Origin: Ga0077536 sp943370145
GTDB lineage: Bacteria > Pseudomonadota > Gammaproteobacteria > Ga0077536
Direction of reading: 5' to 3'
Length of the DNA: 42,061 nucleotides
Assembly (NCBI GenBank): GCA_943370145.1
Contig: CALRPY020000037.1
Location: 1 to 42,061, forward strand
The translations under genes and the position numbers were made by a program. Below the pieces are notes generated by a model. It had not been told where the DNA came from. It saw only the letters and a list, made by a program, of their open reading frames with translations, and made no database searches. Positions 30,227 to 38,438 of the stretch are shown here, one piece after another (within the stretch, counting starts at the first letter, position 1; every line of letters starts with the position of its first letter).

Positions 30227-30625
30227 ATGGACGTCAGCAACGCCGCAAAGGCGACGCATTACGCGGGGGCGATCGCCTTCGACATCGTCGAGCAGCAGCC
30301 CGACCGGGTCGTCGCGAAAATGCCGGTCAATGACGGCATCCGCAACCCCTTCGGCACGGTGCATGCCGGCGCAATCCTGTGGTTCGCGGACGTCACCGCG
30401 ACGGTGCTCGCGCTGACGGCCACCGAGGTCAAGCCCGACGGCAGCGGCTTTCCGCTCGCGCTGAATCTCAATGCGCAGTTGCTCGGCAACGTGCGCGACG
30501 GCGAACTCACGGCCACGGCCAGCTTCGTGCGACGCGGGCGGCGGATCTCGGTCGTGCGGACCGCCGTGACCGATGCCGCAGGCAGGCTGCTCGTCGACGT
30601 GACGACCAATCACATGCCGGCGTGA
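30227..30625 (+). CDS. PaaI-type hot-dog thioesterase
   Basis: A 132-residue hot-dog fold acyl-CoA thioesterase of the PaaI/YdiI type. The conserved NPFGTVHAGAILWFADVTATVLAL (about residues 42-66) contains the HAG oxyanion loop and the catalytic acidic residue in FADVTA. Length is normal for a one-domain enzyme that works as a tetramer. A GGGGAG site 5 bp before the ATG is strong and sits just downstream of the terminator of the previous gene, so it has its own promoter or depends on read-through. Probably removes CoA from stalled or toxic acyl-CoA esters. Confidence 0.88.
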   Translation: MDVSNAAKATHYAGAIAFDIVEQQPDRVVAKMPVNDGIRNPFGTVHAGAILWFADVTATVLALTATEVKPDGSGFPLALNLNAQLLGNVRDGELTATASFVRRGRRISVVRTAVTDAAGRLLVDVTTNHMPA

Positions 30626-30695
30626 CGCGCTACACTCGGGAACACGCGCCGGGACGCGCCGCGGCCCGGCCGCCAAACCCACACGGAGTCGACCC

Positions 30696-31196
30696 TTGAG
30701 AACACCCGGTTTCGATCGCGCGCCGCTGCGGCGTAGCCTGACGCTGTCCGCCGCGCTGCTCGCGGCGCCCCTGTCCCACGCCCAGGACGCGACCATGGTG
30801 CTCGCCTTCGGGGCCGAGCCGGGCGCGCCGCTGCCGCATTCCTACGACTACGGCGCCCCGCAGACCGCCGCCCCGACCTACACGATGCGGGTGCCGATTT
30901 TCGATCGCGACGTGGCGCCGGTATTCGCCGACAGCGAACTGACGGTCGACATCGCGGCGAAGACCGTGCAGCGCGTGCACACCGAACGCGCTTTCAAGAG
31001 CCTCACCGAATGCACGGCGGCGAAAGGCATCGTGGAGAAAAAGCTCGCGGCGGCGATGCCGACGCCTTACACCGGAGGCCAACCCACCTGGCAGTATGCG
31101 AAAGGCCAGGCGGTGGGCGGGATCTGGTGCAACTCCGCCCGTCATCTGCCCTATGCCATCCTGACGCTCGATCTCGCGATCGCACCGGCGCCCTGA
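30696..31196 (+). CDS. Secreted protein of unknown function
   Basis: A 166-residue protein starting at TTG (CGGAG site upstream). Signal peptide: RAPLRRSLTLSAALLAAPLSHAQ, with cleavage likely after SHA. The mature part begins QDATMVLAFGAEPGAP and ends ILTLDLAIAPAP; two cysteines (TECTA and IWCNS) may form a disulfide. No domain recognised. It follows the thioesterase gene by 70 bp and is convergent with the acyl-CoA dehydrogenase gene. Periplasmic location is inferred. Confidence 0.6.
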   Translation: MRTPGFDRAPLRRSLTLSAALLAAPLSHAQDATMVLAFGAEPGAPLPHSYDYGAPQTAAPTYTMRVPIFDRDVAPVFADSELTVDIAAKTVQRVHTERAFKSLTECTAAKGIVEKKLAAAMPTPYTGGQPTWQYAKGQAVGGIWCNSARHLPYAILTLDLAIAPAP

Positions 31197-31227
31197 GGCG
31201 CCGGCCGGTCGACGCCGGGGCCGGTGC

Positions 31228-33546
31228 TCAGGCGTCCGGCAGTTCCAGCACGCCCTTCGAGACGATGTTGCGCTGGATCTCGTTGCTGCCGCCGTAGATG
31301 GTCGCGGGCCGCGCGGTGTAGAAGAGGTTCAGCATTTCCACCGCCTTGTCGCCGTGGCCGACCTTGCCGCGCACCGCGCCGTGGGCGCCCCCCGCCTCGA
31401 GCAGCAGTTCGGTCAGCGCGGCGAAGGTTTCAGTGCCCCAGATCTTCAGCATCGAGACATCCGGCCCGAGCGTGCCGCCGCGTTTGACGATTTCGGCGTA
31501 GCGCGTATAGATCGTCTCGAGATCGGCGACGTCGAGCGCGAGCTTCGTGTATTTCGTCGCGAACACCGGCTCTTCCAGCAGGCCTTCGGCCGCCGCCAGG
31601 TCGGTCAGCCGCTGCAGTGCGTACTGGCCCTGTTTCGGGCTGCCGAGGAAGATGCGCTCGAAGGACAGCAGCGCCTTCGCCATCGTCCAGCCGCTGTTCA
31701 GTTCGCCCACGATGTTCGTGCGCGGCACGCGCACGTTGTCGAAGAACACTTCGCAGAATTCCTCCTCGCCGGCGATGTTGCGGATCGGGCGCACGGTGAT
31801 GCCGGGCGCCGTCATGTCCGCGAGCAGGAAGCTGATGCCCTTCTGCTTCTTCGCCGTCTTGTCGGTACGCACGAGCAGGAAGATGTGCGTCGCGTCCTGC
31901 GCCAGCGTGGTCCAGATCTTCTGTCCGTTGATGACGAAATCGTCACCGTCCGGCACCGCCTCGCAGCGCAGGCTCGCCAAGTCGGAGCCCGCATTGGGTT
32001 CCGAGTAGCCCTGGCACCAGATGTTCTCGCCGGCGAGGATTTTCGGCAGGTAGTGCGCGCGCTGCGCGTCCGTGCCGTGGCGGAGCAGCAGGGGCCCGAC
32101 CATGATGATGCCCATGTCCGGCGTACGCGCGACGCCCCAGCGTTCCTGCTCCTCGATGAAGATCAGCAGCTTGCTCGGCGACAGGCCCATGCCGCCGAAC
32201 TCGCGCGGCCACGCCGGCGCCGCCCAGCCGCGGCGCGACAGCTTCATGTACCAGTCCTTGCTCTCGTGCCAGCGCAGGCGACGCGGCGGATAGCGCATCG
32301 CCTCCGGGTACTCGCGCTCGAACCAGCCGCGGACGAGCATGCGGAAATCCTCGTCGGGCATCGCATCCCAGTTGCCATCGGCCGGGTCGTCGACCCGGCG
32401 GGTCGTCGCGGTGGCTGCCTCGCCGCCGCCGATCTGGCCGCGCAGGTTCGCGAGCTGCGCGTCCGCGTTGCCGAAGGCGGCGCACAGCGCGAGCGCCCGG
32501 TTCAGGTACAGGCCGACGTCGCAGTCATCGGTGAAGCCGATGCCGCCGTGCATCTGGACGGCCTCGCGCGTGACCTTCTGCGCCGTGAGGCTCGCACGGT
32601 ACTTCGCGCGACGCGCGATGCGGCGGCGGTCCTGGTTGCGCGTTGCGGCGGACCACTCGCCGGCCGCCTCGGCGAGCACCGCCCGGGTGATCTCGTTCTG
32701 GATGTGGAGGTCGACCGCGCGGTGCTGCAGGGCCTGGAAGCTGCCGATTGCGCGGCCGAACTGCTCGCGTGTCTTCAGGTACTTCAGCGTGACGTCGAAA
32801 GCCTCCTGCGCGAGGCCGGACAGCGCGTGCGCAGCGAGCAGGGTGCCCGCATCGACCGCCATGTCGAGCGCCGCATCGGCGAGCGGGCCGCTGCCGACCA
32901 GCGCGCCTTCGTCCACCCCGGCATCGCTGAGCGTGAGTTCGGCGAGGTGCGTGCCGTCGGCGACTGCGCGTTCGGCCAGCGTCACGCCGGCGGTGCCCCG
33001 CGGCACGAAGAACAGTGCCGGTTCACCGACCAGCAGTGCCGGCACCAGCCAGCCGTCGGCCGCCGCGGCGTGGGCAACGGCGTGCAGCGTGCCCTGCAGG
33101 CGATAGCCGCCGCTGGCCGCCTGCGCCTGCACCGCGCGCCAGTCGACCCGCGCCTCGCGCGGGTGTCCCTGCCAGGCGGTGACGATGACGGCCTCCCCAG
33201 CGGCGAGTTGCTCGGCCAGACCGTCGGCGGATGGGGTCTCCAGCGCGCCCAGCAGCAGCGCGCTGATGCCGCCGACCTCGAGCAGGGGTTCCGGTGCGAC
33301 CACGCGGCCCAGTTCCTCGAGCACGATGCCGAGCGCGGCGAGCGGCAGTCCGCTGCCGCCGGCGCGTTCCGGCACCAGCATGCCGACCCAGCCCAGTTCG
33401 GCCATTTCCCGCCACAGTTCGGGCGAATAGCCGGTTGCCGTGCCGCGCAGCGCGCGCAGCCGGGTCACGGGCGCCGATTTCGTGCAGAACGCGCGTGCGC
33501 TGTCGCGCAGTACGGCGTCGTCGATCTGGGTCTCTTGTGCGGTCAT
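31228..33546 (-). CDS. Fused double acyl-CoA dehydrogenase
   Basis: A 772-residue protein made of two acyl-CoA dehydrogenase units. The N-terminal unit (about residues 1-375) has LGWVGMLVPERAGGSGLPLA, a FAD-binding C-terminal part (LKTREQFGRAIGSFQALQHR) and MHGGIGFTDDCDVGLYLNRA. The C-terminal unit (about 385-772) has FIEEQERWGVARTPDMG, the FAD/substrate segment CQGYSEPNAGSDLASL, NGQKIWTTLAQDA, and ends IYGGSNEIQRNIVSKGVL. Single-unit enzymes are about 380-400 residues. The arrangement recalls heteromeric FadE-type enzymes for steroid side chains, here in a single chain; that is inference. The ATG at 33546 has better spacing from a GAGGA site than the ATG at 33552. It follows an LLM gene by 15 bp, as an operon. 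Confidence 0.9.
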   Translation of the reverse strand: MTAQETQIDDAVLRDSARAFCTKSAPVTRLRALRGTATGYSPELWREMAELGWVGMLVPERAGGSGLPLAALGIVLEELGRVVAPEPLLEVGGISALLLGALETPSADGLAEQLAAGEAVIVTAWQGHPREARVDWRAVQAQAASGGYRLQGTLHAVAHAAAADGWLVPALLVGEPALFFVPRGTAGVTLAERAVADGTHLAELTLSDAGVDEGALVGSGPLADAALDMAVDAGTLLAAHALSGLAQEAFDVTLKYLKTREQFGRAIGSFQALQHRAVDLHIQNEITRAVLAEAAGEWSAATRNQDRRRIARRAKYRASLTAQKVTREAVQMHGGIGFTDDCDVGLYLNRALALCAAFGNADAQLANLRGQIGGGEAATATTRRVDDPADGNWDAMPDEDFRMLVRGWFEREYPEAMRYPPRRLRWHESKDWYMKLSRRGWAAPAWPREFGGMGLSPSKLLIFIEEQERWGVARTPDMGIIMVGPLLLRHGTDAQRAHYLPKILAGENIWCQGYSEPNAGSDLASLRCEAVPDGDDFVINGQKIWTTLAQDATHIFLLVRTDKTAKKQKGISFLLADMTAPGITVRPIRNIAGEEEFCEVFFDNVRVPRTNIVGELNSGWTMAKALLSFERIFLGSPKQGQYALQRLTDLAAAEGLLEEPVFATKYTKLALDVADLETIYTRYAEIVKRGGTLGPDVSMLKIWGTETFAALTELLLEAGGAHGAVRGKVGHGDKAVEMLNLFYTARPATIYGGSNEIQRNIVSKGVLELPDA

Positions 33547-33561
33547 ATGCATTTCCTCGAA

Positions 33562-34410
33562 TCAGCCGGCGCGCAGGCGGCGCGCCAGTTCAGCAATTTC
33601 GTCCAGGATGGGCAGCACCGTTTCCGCGGTCGCGGACGGTACGGCGAAGATCAGTTCGTGCCAGCCCTCGGCCAGGTGCACCCGGCACGCGACCTCGTCC
33701 AGGGGCGCGTAGTAGAGGGCGAGCGTCAGTTCGTCGAAGCGCCTGCCGCGTCGCTCGCACGCGGCGCGCAGGCCCGCGAGATCGGCGCCGCCCGCACGGC
33801 CCCGTATCGGCATCCAGCCGTCCGCGTACTCGGCGACGCGATCGACTACGAAGCGCGCATTCGAGCCGATCAGGAACGGAGGACCACCGGCCTGGCGCGG
33901 CTTCGGATACGAGACCAGCGGCGCGAAGTCGGTGAACTGGCCATGGAACTCCACCTCGTCGTGACGCCAGATTTCGCGCATTGCCATCACCCGTTCGCGC
34001 AGCAGCGGCCAGCGCTGCGCGTAGGGGGTCCCGTGGTTCTGGAGTTCCTCGGCATTCCAGCCCGCGCCGATGCCGAGCGTCACGCGGCCGTTCGAAAGAT
34101 GATCCAGCGTCGCGACCGTTTTCGCGAGCGTCAGGGGGTCGTGCTGCGTGAGCAGGCAGATGCCGGTGCCGAGGCGGATGCGCTGCGTCACCATCGCCGC
34201 CATCGCCAGCGCGACGAACGGGTCGTAGGTGCGCCGATAGGGTTCCGGCACCTGGCCGTCCGGAAAGAACGGCGAGCGTGTCGACAGCGGAATGTGCGTG
34301 TGTTCCGGGAAATAGATGCCGTCCAGCCCGCGCGTCTCGACGGCGGCGGCGAATTCGGCCGGCGGCAGCGAACGATCGGTCGTGAACTGGCAGACGGAGA
34401 AGCGGGGCAT
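33562..34410 (-). CDS. LLM class (F420-type) oxidoreductase
   Basis: A 282-residue luciferase-like TIM-barrel protein close to the F420-dependent group. Motifs: AVETRGLDGIYFPEHTHIPLS (residues 20-40), LAMAAMVTQRIRLGTGICLL near 68, and LAKTVATLDHLSNGRVTLGIGAGWNAEE near 96. The ATG at 34410 gives the usual MPRFSVCQF start; the frame is open further upstream but without family sequence. It is the first gene of a leftward pair with the double acyl-CoA dehydrogenase. Cofactor (F420 or FMN) and substrate are not resolved. Confidence 0.88.
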   Translation of the reverse strand: MPRFSVCQFTTDRSLPPAEFAAAVETRGLDGIYFPEHTHIPLSTRSPFFPDGQVPEPYRRTYDPFVALAMAAMVTQRIRLGTGICLLTQHDPLTLAKTVATLDHLSNGRVTLGIGAGWNAEELQNHGTPYAQRWPLLRERVMAMREIWRHDEVEFHGQFTDFAPLVSYPKPRQAGGPPFLIGSNARFVVDRVAEYADGWMPIRGRAGGADLAGLRAACERRGRRFDELTLALYYAPLDEVACRVHLAEGWHELIFAVPSATAETVLPILDEIAELARRLRAG

Positions 34411-34581
34411 CGTGGTCTGTTTCCGGTCCTGGCGAGGGAGCGAGGGATAGTAGCAAAGCCGCGCGCCCGCTCGCAGCGGCCGAGTCCGCAGGATCTTCAC
34501 GTGTCCGCTGCGTGGCCGGTTGCTGGCATGCGCGCCGGCCCCCACCCGCGCGCTGCGCTCAGACGGTCTGCAGGGTCCAAC

Positions 34582-34622
34582 GGAGAAAAGGTGTCAGATT
34601 CCAAATCTGACACCTTTTCTCC
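34582..34622. repeat. Palindrome family copy 3
   Basis: Perfect 19-bp arms GGAGAAAAGGTGTCAGATT / AATCTGACACCTTTTCTCC around CCA. The upstream piece CGGTCTGCAGGGTCCA (34565-34580) matches the flank of copy 1 with one difference. Confidence 0.95.
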
Positions 34623-34627
34623 CCACC

Positions 34628-34960
34628 GCTCATGACGCGCACGCATCACTCACCCCCATCAACGAAGCGCCCCGGCAGGCGCGGGTGCCGTCGTTCGGGT
34701 TCGTGCGGGCCACCGGACACCGGGGTCTATCGAGTGGGGCCGGGGCCGTGGTCGAAGGCATGGCCATTGCCCGGACCCCGCTCGAAAAAGCGACTTCTCC
34801 GTGTCCTCCGTGCCCTCCGTGGTGAAGCCCGGCGTTGCCGCGGCAACAGACGCCGAATCTTGACCACGGAGGGCACGGAGAACACGGAGAAGAACGCTGA
34901 ATTGCGGGAAGCGCCGCCGTCGCGGCGGTGCCTTCCTGGCGGCACCTGTCCACGCCATCC
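34628..34960. repeat. Composite intergenic repeat, copy 3 (B with inverted D-E block)
   Basis: Module B at 34628-34727 (GGCAGGCGCGGGTGCCGTCG core) is in the same orientation as in copy 1. Module E follows inverted at about 34729-34815 (GAAAAAGCGACTTCTCCGTG) and module D inverted at about 34860-34960 (GACCACGGAGGGCACGGAG, then CGCCGTCGCGGCGGTGCC). A local inverted repeat CCTCCGTGGT/ACCACGGAGG lies between E and D. From 34960 to 35181, no gene or further repeat is recognised; it is the 5' region of the antiporter gene. Confidence 0.85.
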
Positions 34961-35181
34961 CCCTCGCTGTTTCTCGCGGCCATCCCGAATACCGGCCGTC
35001 ACGACGGGCATGCACCACCCGGCAAGCTGCGAGTTCATCTCGCGCGGCCGGGAAAACAGTGACCAGTGGGCAGCCCGCGCGCGGGCGGGACGAGAAGGGC
35101 GGCGGGGCGCTGCGCTCGACCGGGCGCCAGGTCATGGGGCGGCGTGGTACAAAAGCATCCAGCCAGCAACGAGCCACATCC

Positions 35182-36951
35182 ATGGACAGCCTCGGTCACG
35201 TCGCGATCTACCTGGCCGCAGCGGTGCTGTCGGTCGCCCTGATGAAGCGCCTGGGCTTTGCGGCCGTGCTCGGCTATCTCCTCGCCGGCATTGCGATCGG
35301 CCCCTGGGGCCTCGGCCTCATCGAGGACGTGGCGAGCGCGCAGCACCTCGCCGAGTTCGGCGTCGTGCTGCTGCTCTTCGTCATCGGCCTCGAACTGCAG
35401 CCGAGCCGCCTGTGGGCGCTGCGTCGGCCAATCTTCGGCATGGGCAGCGCCCAGGTGCTCGGCACCGGCGCCGTGCTCGCCGCCTGCGCGGCCGGTCTCG
35501 GCCTTGCGTTGCCGGCCGCGCTGCTCGTGGGGCTGGGGCTCGCGATGTCATCGACCGCCTTCGTGCTGCAGCTCCTCGCCGAGAAGCACGAACTCGCGAC
35601 CACGCACGGGCGCGCCGCTTTCGCGGTCCTGCTGTTCCAGGACATCGCGGTCATCCCGCTGCTCGCCGCCGTGCCGCTGCTCGCGGCGCCGGCCGCGCTC
35701 GGCGAGGTCAACCTGCTGCTCGGCATCGGCAGGTTCGTCGCGGTCTGCGCCGGGCTTGCGCTCGCGAGCCGCTATGCATTGCGGCCGCTGTTCAGCATCG
35801 TCGCGCGCACCGGCGTGCCGGAACTCTTCACCGCGACGGCGCTGCTGGTCGTCGTCGGCACCACCCTGCTGATGCACGAAGTCAGGCTGTCGGCCACGCT
35901 AGGCGCCTTCCTCGCCGGCATGCTCCTCGCGGACTCCGACTACCGGCACGAACTCGAGGCGCGCATCGCGCCCTTCGAGGGCCTGCTGCTCGGCCTGTTC
36001 TTCATCTCGGTGGGCATGAGCGCGAACCTCGGCCTGGTCGCGAGCCAGCCGCTCGCGGTGGTCGCGCTGGTGGCCGCCCTGATGCTGGTGAAGTTCGCCC
36101 TGCTGGTCGCGCTCGCGCGCGCGTTCTCGCTCGCGTCCGCGCCGGCGCTCAAGCTTGGCGCCGTGTTGTGCCAGGGGGGCGAGTTCGCGTTCATCCTGTT
36201 CGCGCTTGCACGCGAGCACGCGCTGCTCGATGCCGGCCAGGCCGACCTGCTGATGCTCGTCGTCACCGTGTCGATGGCGCTGACGCCGCTGTTCTACGCC
36301 ACTGCCGCGCGCCTCGCACGCGCGCGCGCGCCGGCGCCGGCCTTCGACCGCGTCGTCGACACCGACCACCAGGTCGTCATCGCCGGCTTCGGCCGCTTCG
36401 GACAGATCACCGCCCGCGTCCTGCACGCGCTGCAGATCCCGTTCACCGCGCTCGAGATCAATCCCGAGCAGGTCGAGCTTGGCCAGCGCTTCGGCAACCG
36501 GGCCTATTACGGCGACGCCTCGAATCTCGACCTGCTGCATGCCGCCCGCGTCGACAAGGCGAAGCTGTTCGTGCTCGCGATCGACGAGCCGGAAGCGTCG
36601 GTCCGCACCGCAGAGGTCGTGACGCGGCATTTTCCGGAAGTCACGATTTACGCGCGAGCGCGCAATCGTCGCCATGCGCATCGCCTGATGGACCTCGGCA
36701 TCACGCACATCGAGCGCGAGACCTATCGCTCGAGCCTCGCGATGACGGAGCAGGTGCTGGGCGCGCTGGGCTTGTCCACCCGCCAGGCGCGACATGCGGT
36801 CAGCGCGTTCCGCCAGCACGACGAGCAGGCGCTGGCCGACGCCCATGCCATCTACAAGGACCAGGCGAAACTCGTGCAGAGCGTGCGCGACGCCTCTGCG
36901 GAGCTGCGCACCCTGTTTGATGGTGACGCACGCTTGCGGCGGGATGAATGA
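35182..36951 (+). CDS. Monovalent cation:proton antiporter-2, KefB/KefC-like
   Basis: A 589-residue CPA2 antiporter for K+/H+ or Na+/H+. The membrane domain (residues 1-385) has about 12 helices, with the KefC-like signatures LGYLLAGIAIGPWGLGLIED near 32 and LLFVIGLELQPSRLW near 65. The C-terminal RCK/TrkA-N domain begins near residue 394 (VVIAGFGRFGQITARVL), with ALEINPEQVE as the acidic nucleotide-binding strand end. Glutathione-gated members of this family protect against electrophiles. A further C-terminal acidic-basic tail follows. The ATG at 35182 fits the family start; an earlier in-frame start at 35134 is possible. A -10-like TACAAA lies about 30 bp upstream. Confidence 0.9.
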   Translation: MDSLGHVAIYLAAAVLSVALMKRLGFAAVLGYLLAGIAIGPWGLGLIEDVASAQHLAEFGVVLLLFVIGLELQPSRLWALRRPIFGMGSAQVLGTGAVLAACAAGLGLALPAALLVGLGLAMSSTAFVLQLLAEKHELATTHGRAAFAVLLFQDIAVIPLLAAVPLLAAPAALGEVNLLLGIGRFVAVCAGLALASRYALRPLFSIVARTGVPELFTATALLVVVGTTLLMHEVRLSATLGAFLAGMLLADSDYRHELEARIAPFEGLLLGLFFISVGMSANLGLVASQPLAVVALVAALMLVKFALLVALARAFSLASAPALKLGAVLCQGGEFAFILFALAREHALLDAGQADLLMLVVTVSMALTPLFYATAARLARARAPAPAFDRVVDTDHQVVIAGFGRFGQITARVLHALQIPFTALEINPEQVELGQRFGNRAYYGDASNLDLLHAARVDKAKLFVLAIDEPEASVRTAEVVTRHFPEVTIYARARNRRHAHRLMDLGITHIERETYRSSLAMTEQVLGALGLSTRQARHAVSAFRQHDEQALADAHAIYKDQAKLVQSVRDASAELRTLFDGDARLRRDE

Positions 36952-36988
36952 CGAGGTCGCGGCTCTGGATGCGCAGCCGGCTGCGGAC

Positions 36989-37360
36989 TCAGCGTGGCGC
37001 CGCGCCTTCGTTGCCGCAACCGAGGCCGTAGAGCTTGGCGATACCGCAGAGTTCGTGGAAGCGGAAGAGGTAGGCCGACTGCAGGCAGGGCGTGTTCGCC
37101 TGGCAGCCGTTGCGGTCGGCGAGGAAGGCACGCTGGGTGGCGCGCAGATTGTCACGCAGATCCGACGGAATGGCCGCCAGCAGGCTGGCATAGAGTCGGG
37201 ATTGCTGCGTGTCCATCGCGCTCAGGTCCACGTCCTCGCAGATCGTGCGCTCGGCCGCGCGGGTTGCCTTGCCGCAGTCGAAGCCCGCGGCGCCCGCCGA
37301 CAGCGCGGCCAGCGACAGCGCCGCAATGACGGCAAGCCTTCGAAGTGGCAGGTGTGACAT
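36989..37360 (-). CDS. LprI-like (DUF1311) secreted protein
   Basis: A 123-residue periplasmic protein. Signal peptide: LPLRRLAVIAALSLAALSAGAAG. The mature part begins FDCGKATRAAERTICEDVDLSAMD, the diagnostic start of the lysozyme-inhibitor LprI / DUF1311 family, in which paired cysteines form disulfides. Further cysteines follow (NGCQANTPCL, HELCGI, LGCGN). Family members bind lysozyme in some species, but most are uncharacterised. The ATG at 37360 is placed by the signal peptide. It is convergent with the antiporter gene. Confidence 0.82.
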   Translation of the reverse strand: MSHLPLRRLAVIAALSLAALSAGAAGFDCGKATRAAERTICEDVDLSAMDTQQSRLYASLLAAIPSDLRDNLRATQRAFLADRNGCQANTPCLQSAYLFRFHELCGIAKLYGLGCGNEGAAPR

Positions 37361-37508
37361 CCGGGATTTCCTTGCTGTGCGCGCGCTGTGACGCACCCGC
37401 AGAGTGCCTCGCGCCCGCCCTTGCTGGCACGAGAAACGGACACGCGGCACATCGGGAAAGGTGCCCGAGCGTGCCGGCGGCGGGCTTTGCGATCGTCACC
37501 GCGGCGGG

Positions 37509-37605
37509 AAAAGGTGTCAGATTTGAAATCCGACACCTTTTCTCCGGCACCGCCATAGCCTCCGCGGCGGGAAAAGGTGTCAGATCTGAAATCTGACTCC
37601 TTTTC
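37509..37605. repeat. Palindrome family copies 4 and 5 in tandem
   Basis: Copy 4 (37509-37541) AAAAGGTGTCAGATTT-G-AAATCCGACACCTTTT has one mismatched pair; copy 5 (37572-37604) has AGATCT and GACTCC changes. They start 63 bp apart, and their flanks (CCGCGGCGGG before each, TCTCCGGC after each) are also duplicated. These are more diverged than copies 1-3. Confidence 0.9.
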
Positions 37606-37631
37606 TCCGGCGCCGGCACGCTCACGGGATC

Positions 37632-37733
37632 CTGGTGTTCTCGATGGCTCCCAAGAGCACGAACGCCGGCACCCTTGCCTGCCGGGGAGCTTCTTTCATG
37701 ATGGTGGGTGGCGTACGCGTGTCATGACCGTTG
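37632..37733. repeat. Composite intergenic repeat, copy 4 (module B inverted)
   Basis: Reverse complement of module B: it ends CGCGTGTCATGACCGTT, an exact 17-base inverted match to 1392-1408, and contains the inverted GAACGCCGGCACCC and GGGGAGCTTCTTTCATGATGG segments. The module B of this copy is in opposite orientation relative to the other copies. No gene is supported in 37361-37979. Confidence 0.85.
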
Positions 37734-37830
37734 GGCTGACGAAGGAAGCCCGACGCAAACCGGCACAAGACCCGATCGCCGCGACCCGTCCGCTGCACCG
37801 GTAAGTACGCGAGGGCCACGCGCGGCCGCC

Positions 37831-37880
37831 GACATCGTCGCGCAAGCTGGCGCTTCCTGCGTCGGCGCAAGCTACGGGAG
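37831..37880. repeat. REP-like hairpin element
   Basis: On the minus strand it reads CCGTAGCTTGCGCC, then GCAGGAAGCGCCAGCTTGCG and CGACGATGTC. This resembles the (G)TAGGAGCG-A/GCTTG-C-CGCGATG class of gammaproteobacterial REP sequences and contains GCGCAAGC repeated twice. A single diverged copy; a separate hairpin (ATCCCC/GGGGAT) follows at about 37913-37950. Confidence 0.45.
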
Positions 37881-37979
37881 CGCGCAGGTCCGTCTGGCTG
37901 ACGCCGCCTTCATCCCCGGCCCTTCGCCTGCGGGCGGAAGAAGGGGATGGCGCGCGTCGGCGTCAGTGGCCGCGCACGT

Positions 37980-38312
37980 TCAGGGCAGCTGCGCGGCGTA
38001 TTTCGCCTGGATCTCGCCGATCTTCTGCAGGATTTCGGCTTCCATCTGCATCTGCAGCTTGTCGTTGCCGGCCGGCAGGCGCGGCATGTGGATCATCGGG
38101 CCCATCGCGTGCTTCATGCCGTGCATCGGGCAGCGCTTGCCCATGCGGCCGCCGCCCATGCCCTGCATGCCGCCGGGGCCGGGACCCTGGCCTGCGGCGG
38201 GTGCGGATGGTGCAGCCGGGGCGGTGTCCGCCGCCAGTGCCAGGGGTGAAGCCAGCGCAAGCGCCAGGACGAGCGCGAGCGTGCCGGGCAAGCAGGGTTT
38301 GTTCGTCTTCAT
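37980..38312 (-). CDS. Small secreted Met/His-rich protein
   Basis: A 110-residue protein. Signal peptide: KPCLPGTLALVLALALASPLALAA. The mature part is Ala/Pro/Gly-rich and then Met- and His-rich (GGMQGMGGGRMGKRCPMHGM, then KHAMGPMIHMPRLP), followed by a short helical tail (KLQMQMEAEILQKIGEIQAKY). Met/His clusters like these often bind copper or other soft metals in the periplasm, but there is no recognised family, and no metal genes are adjacent. An upstream ribosome site of the GGAGG type (ACTGGAGGACGC-ATG) supports the start. Confidence 0.7.
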   Translation of the reverse strand: MKTNKPCLPGTLALVLALALASPLALAADTAPAAPSAPAAGQGPGPGGMQGMGGGRMGKRCPMHGMKHAMGPMIHMPRLPAGNDKLQMQMEAEILQKIGEIQAKYAAQLP

Positions 38313-38438
38313 GCGTCCTCCAGTGACGGGGTGTGTCCCTCACGATGCTAGCACGCCGGCCACGCCGGGTTGCGCAGGACTGCGGCGCGCTTGCGCAGGC
38401 GCGCCGTGACGTGCTGTCCCGCCATGCGTGCGCCAGTC

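Noticed and set aside
31354..34635. A 1093-codon open frame antisense to the acyl-CoA dehydrogenase and LLM genes
   Set aside because: It is the opposite strand of two well-recognised genes; long antisense frames are expected at this GC content, and its translation has no domain.
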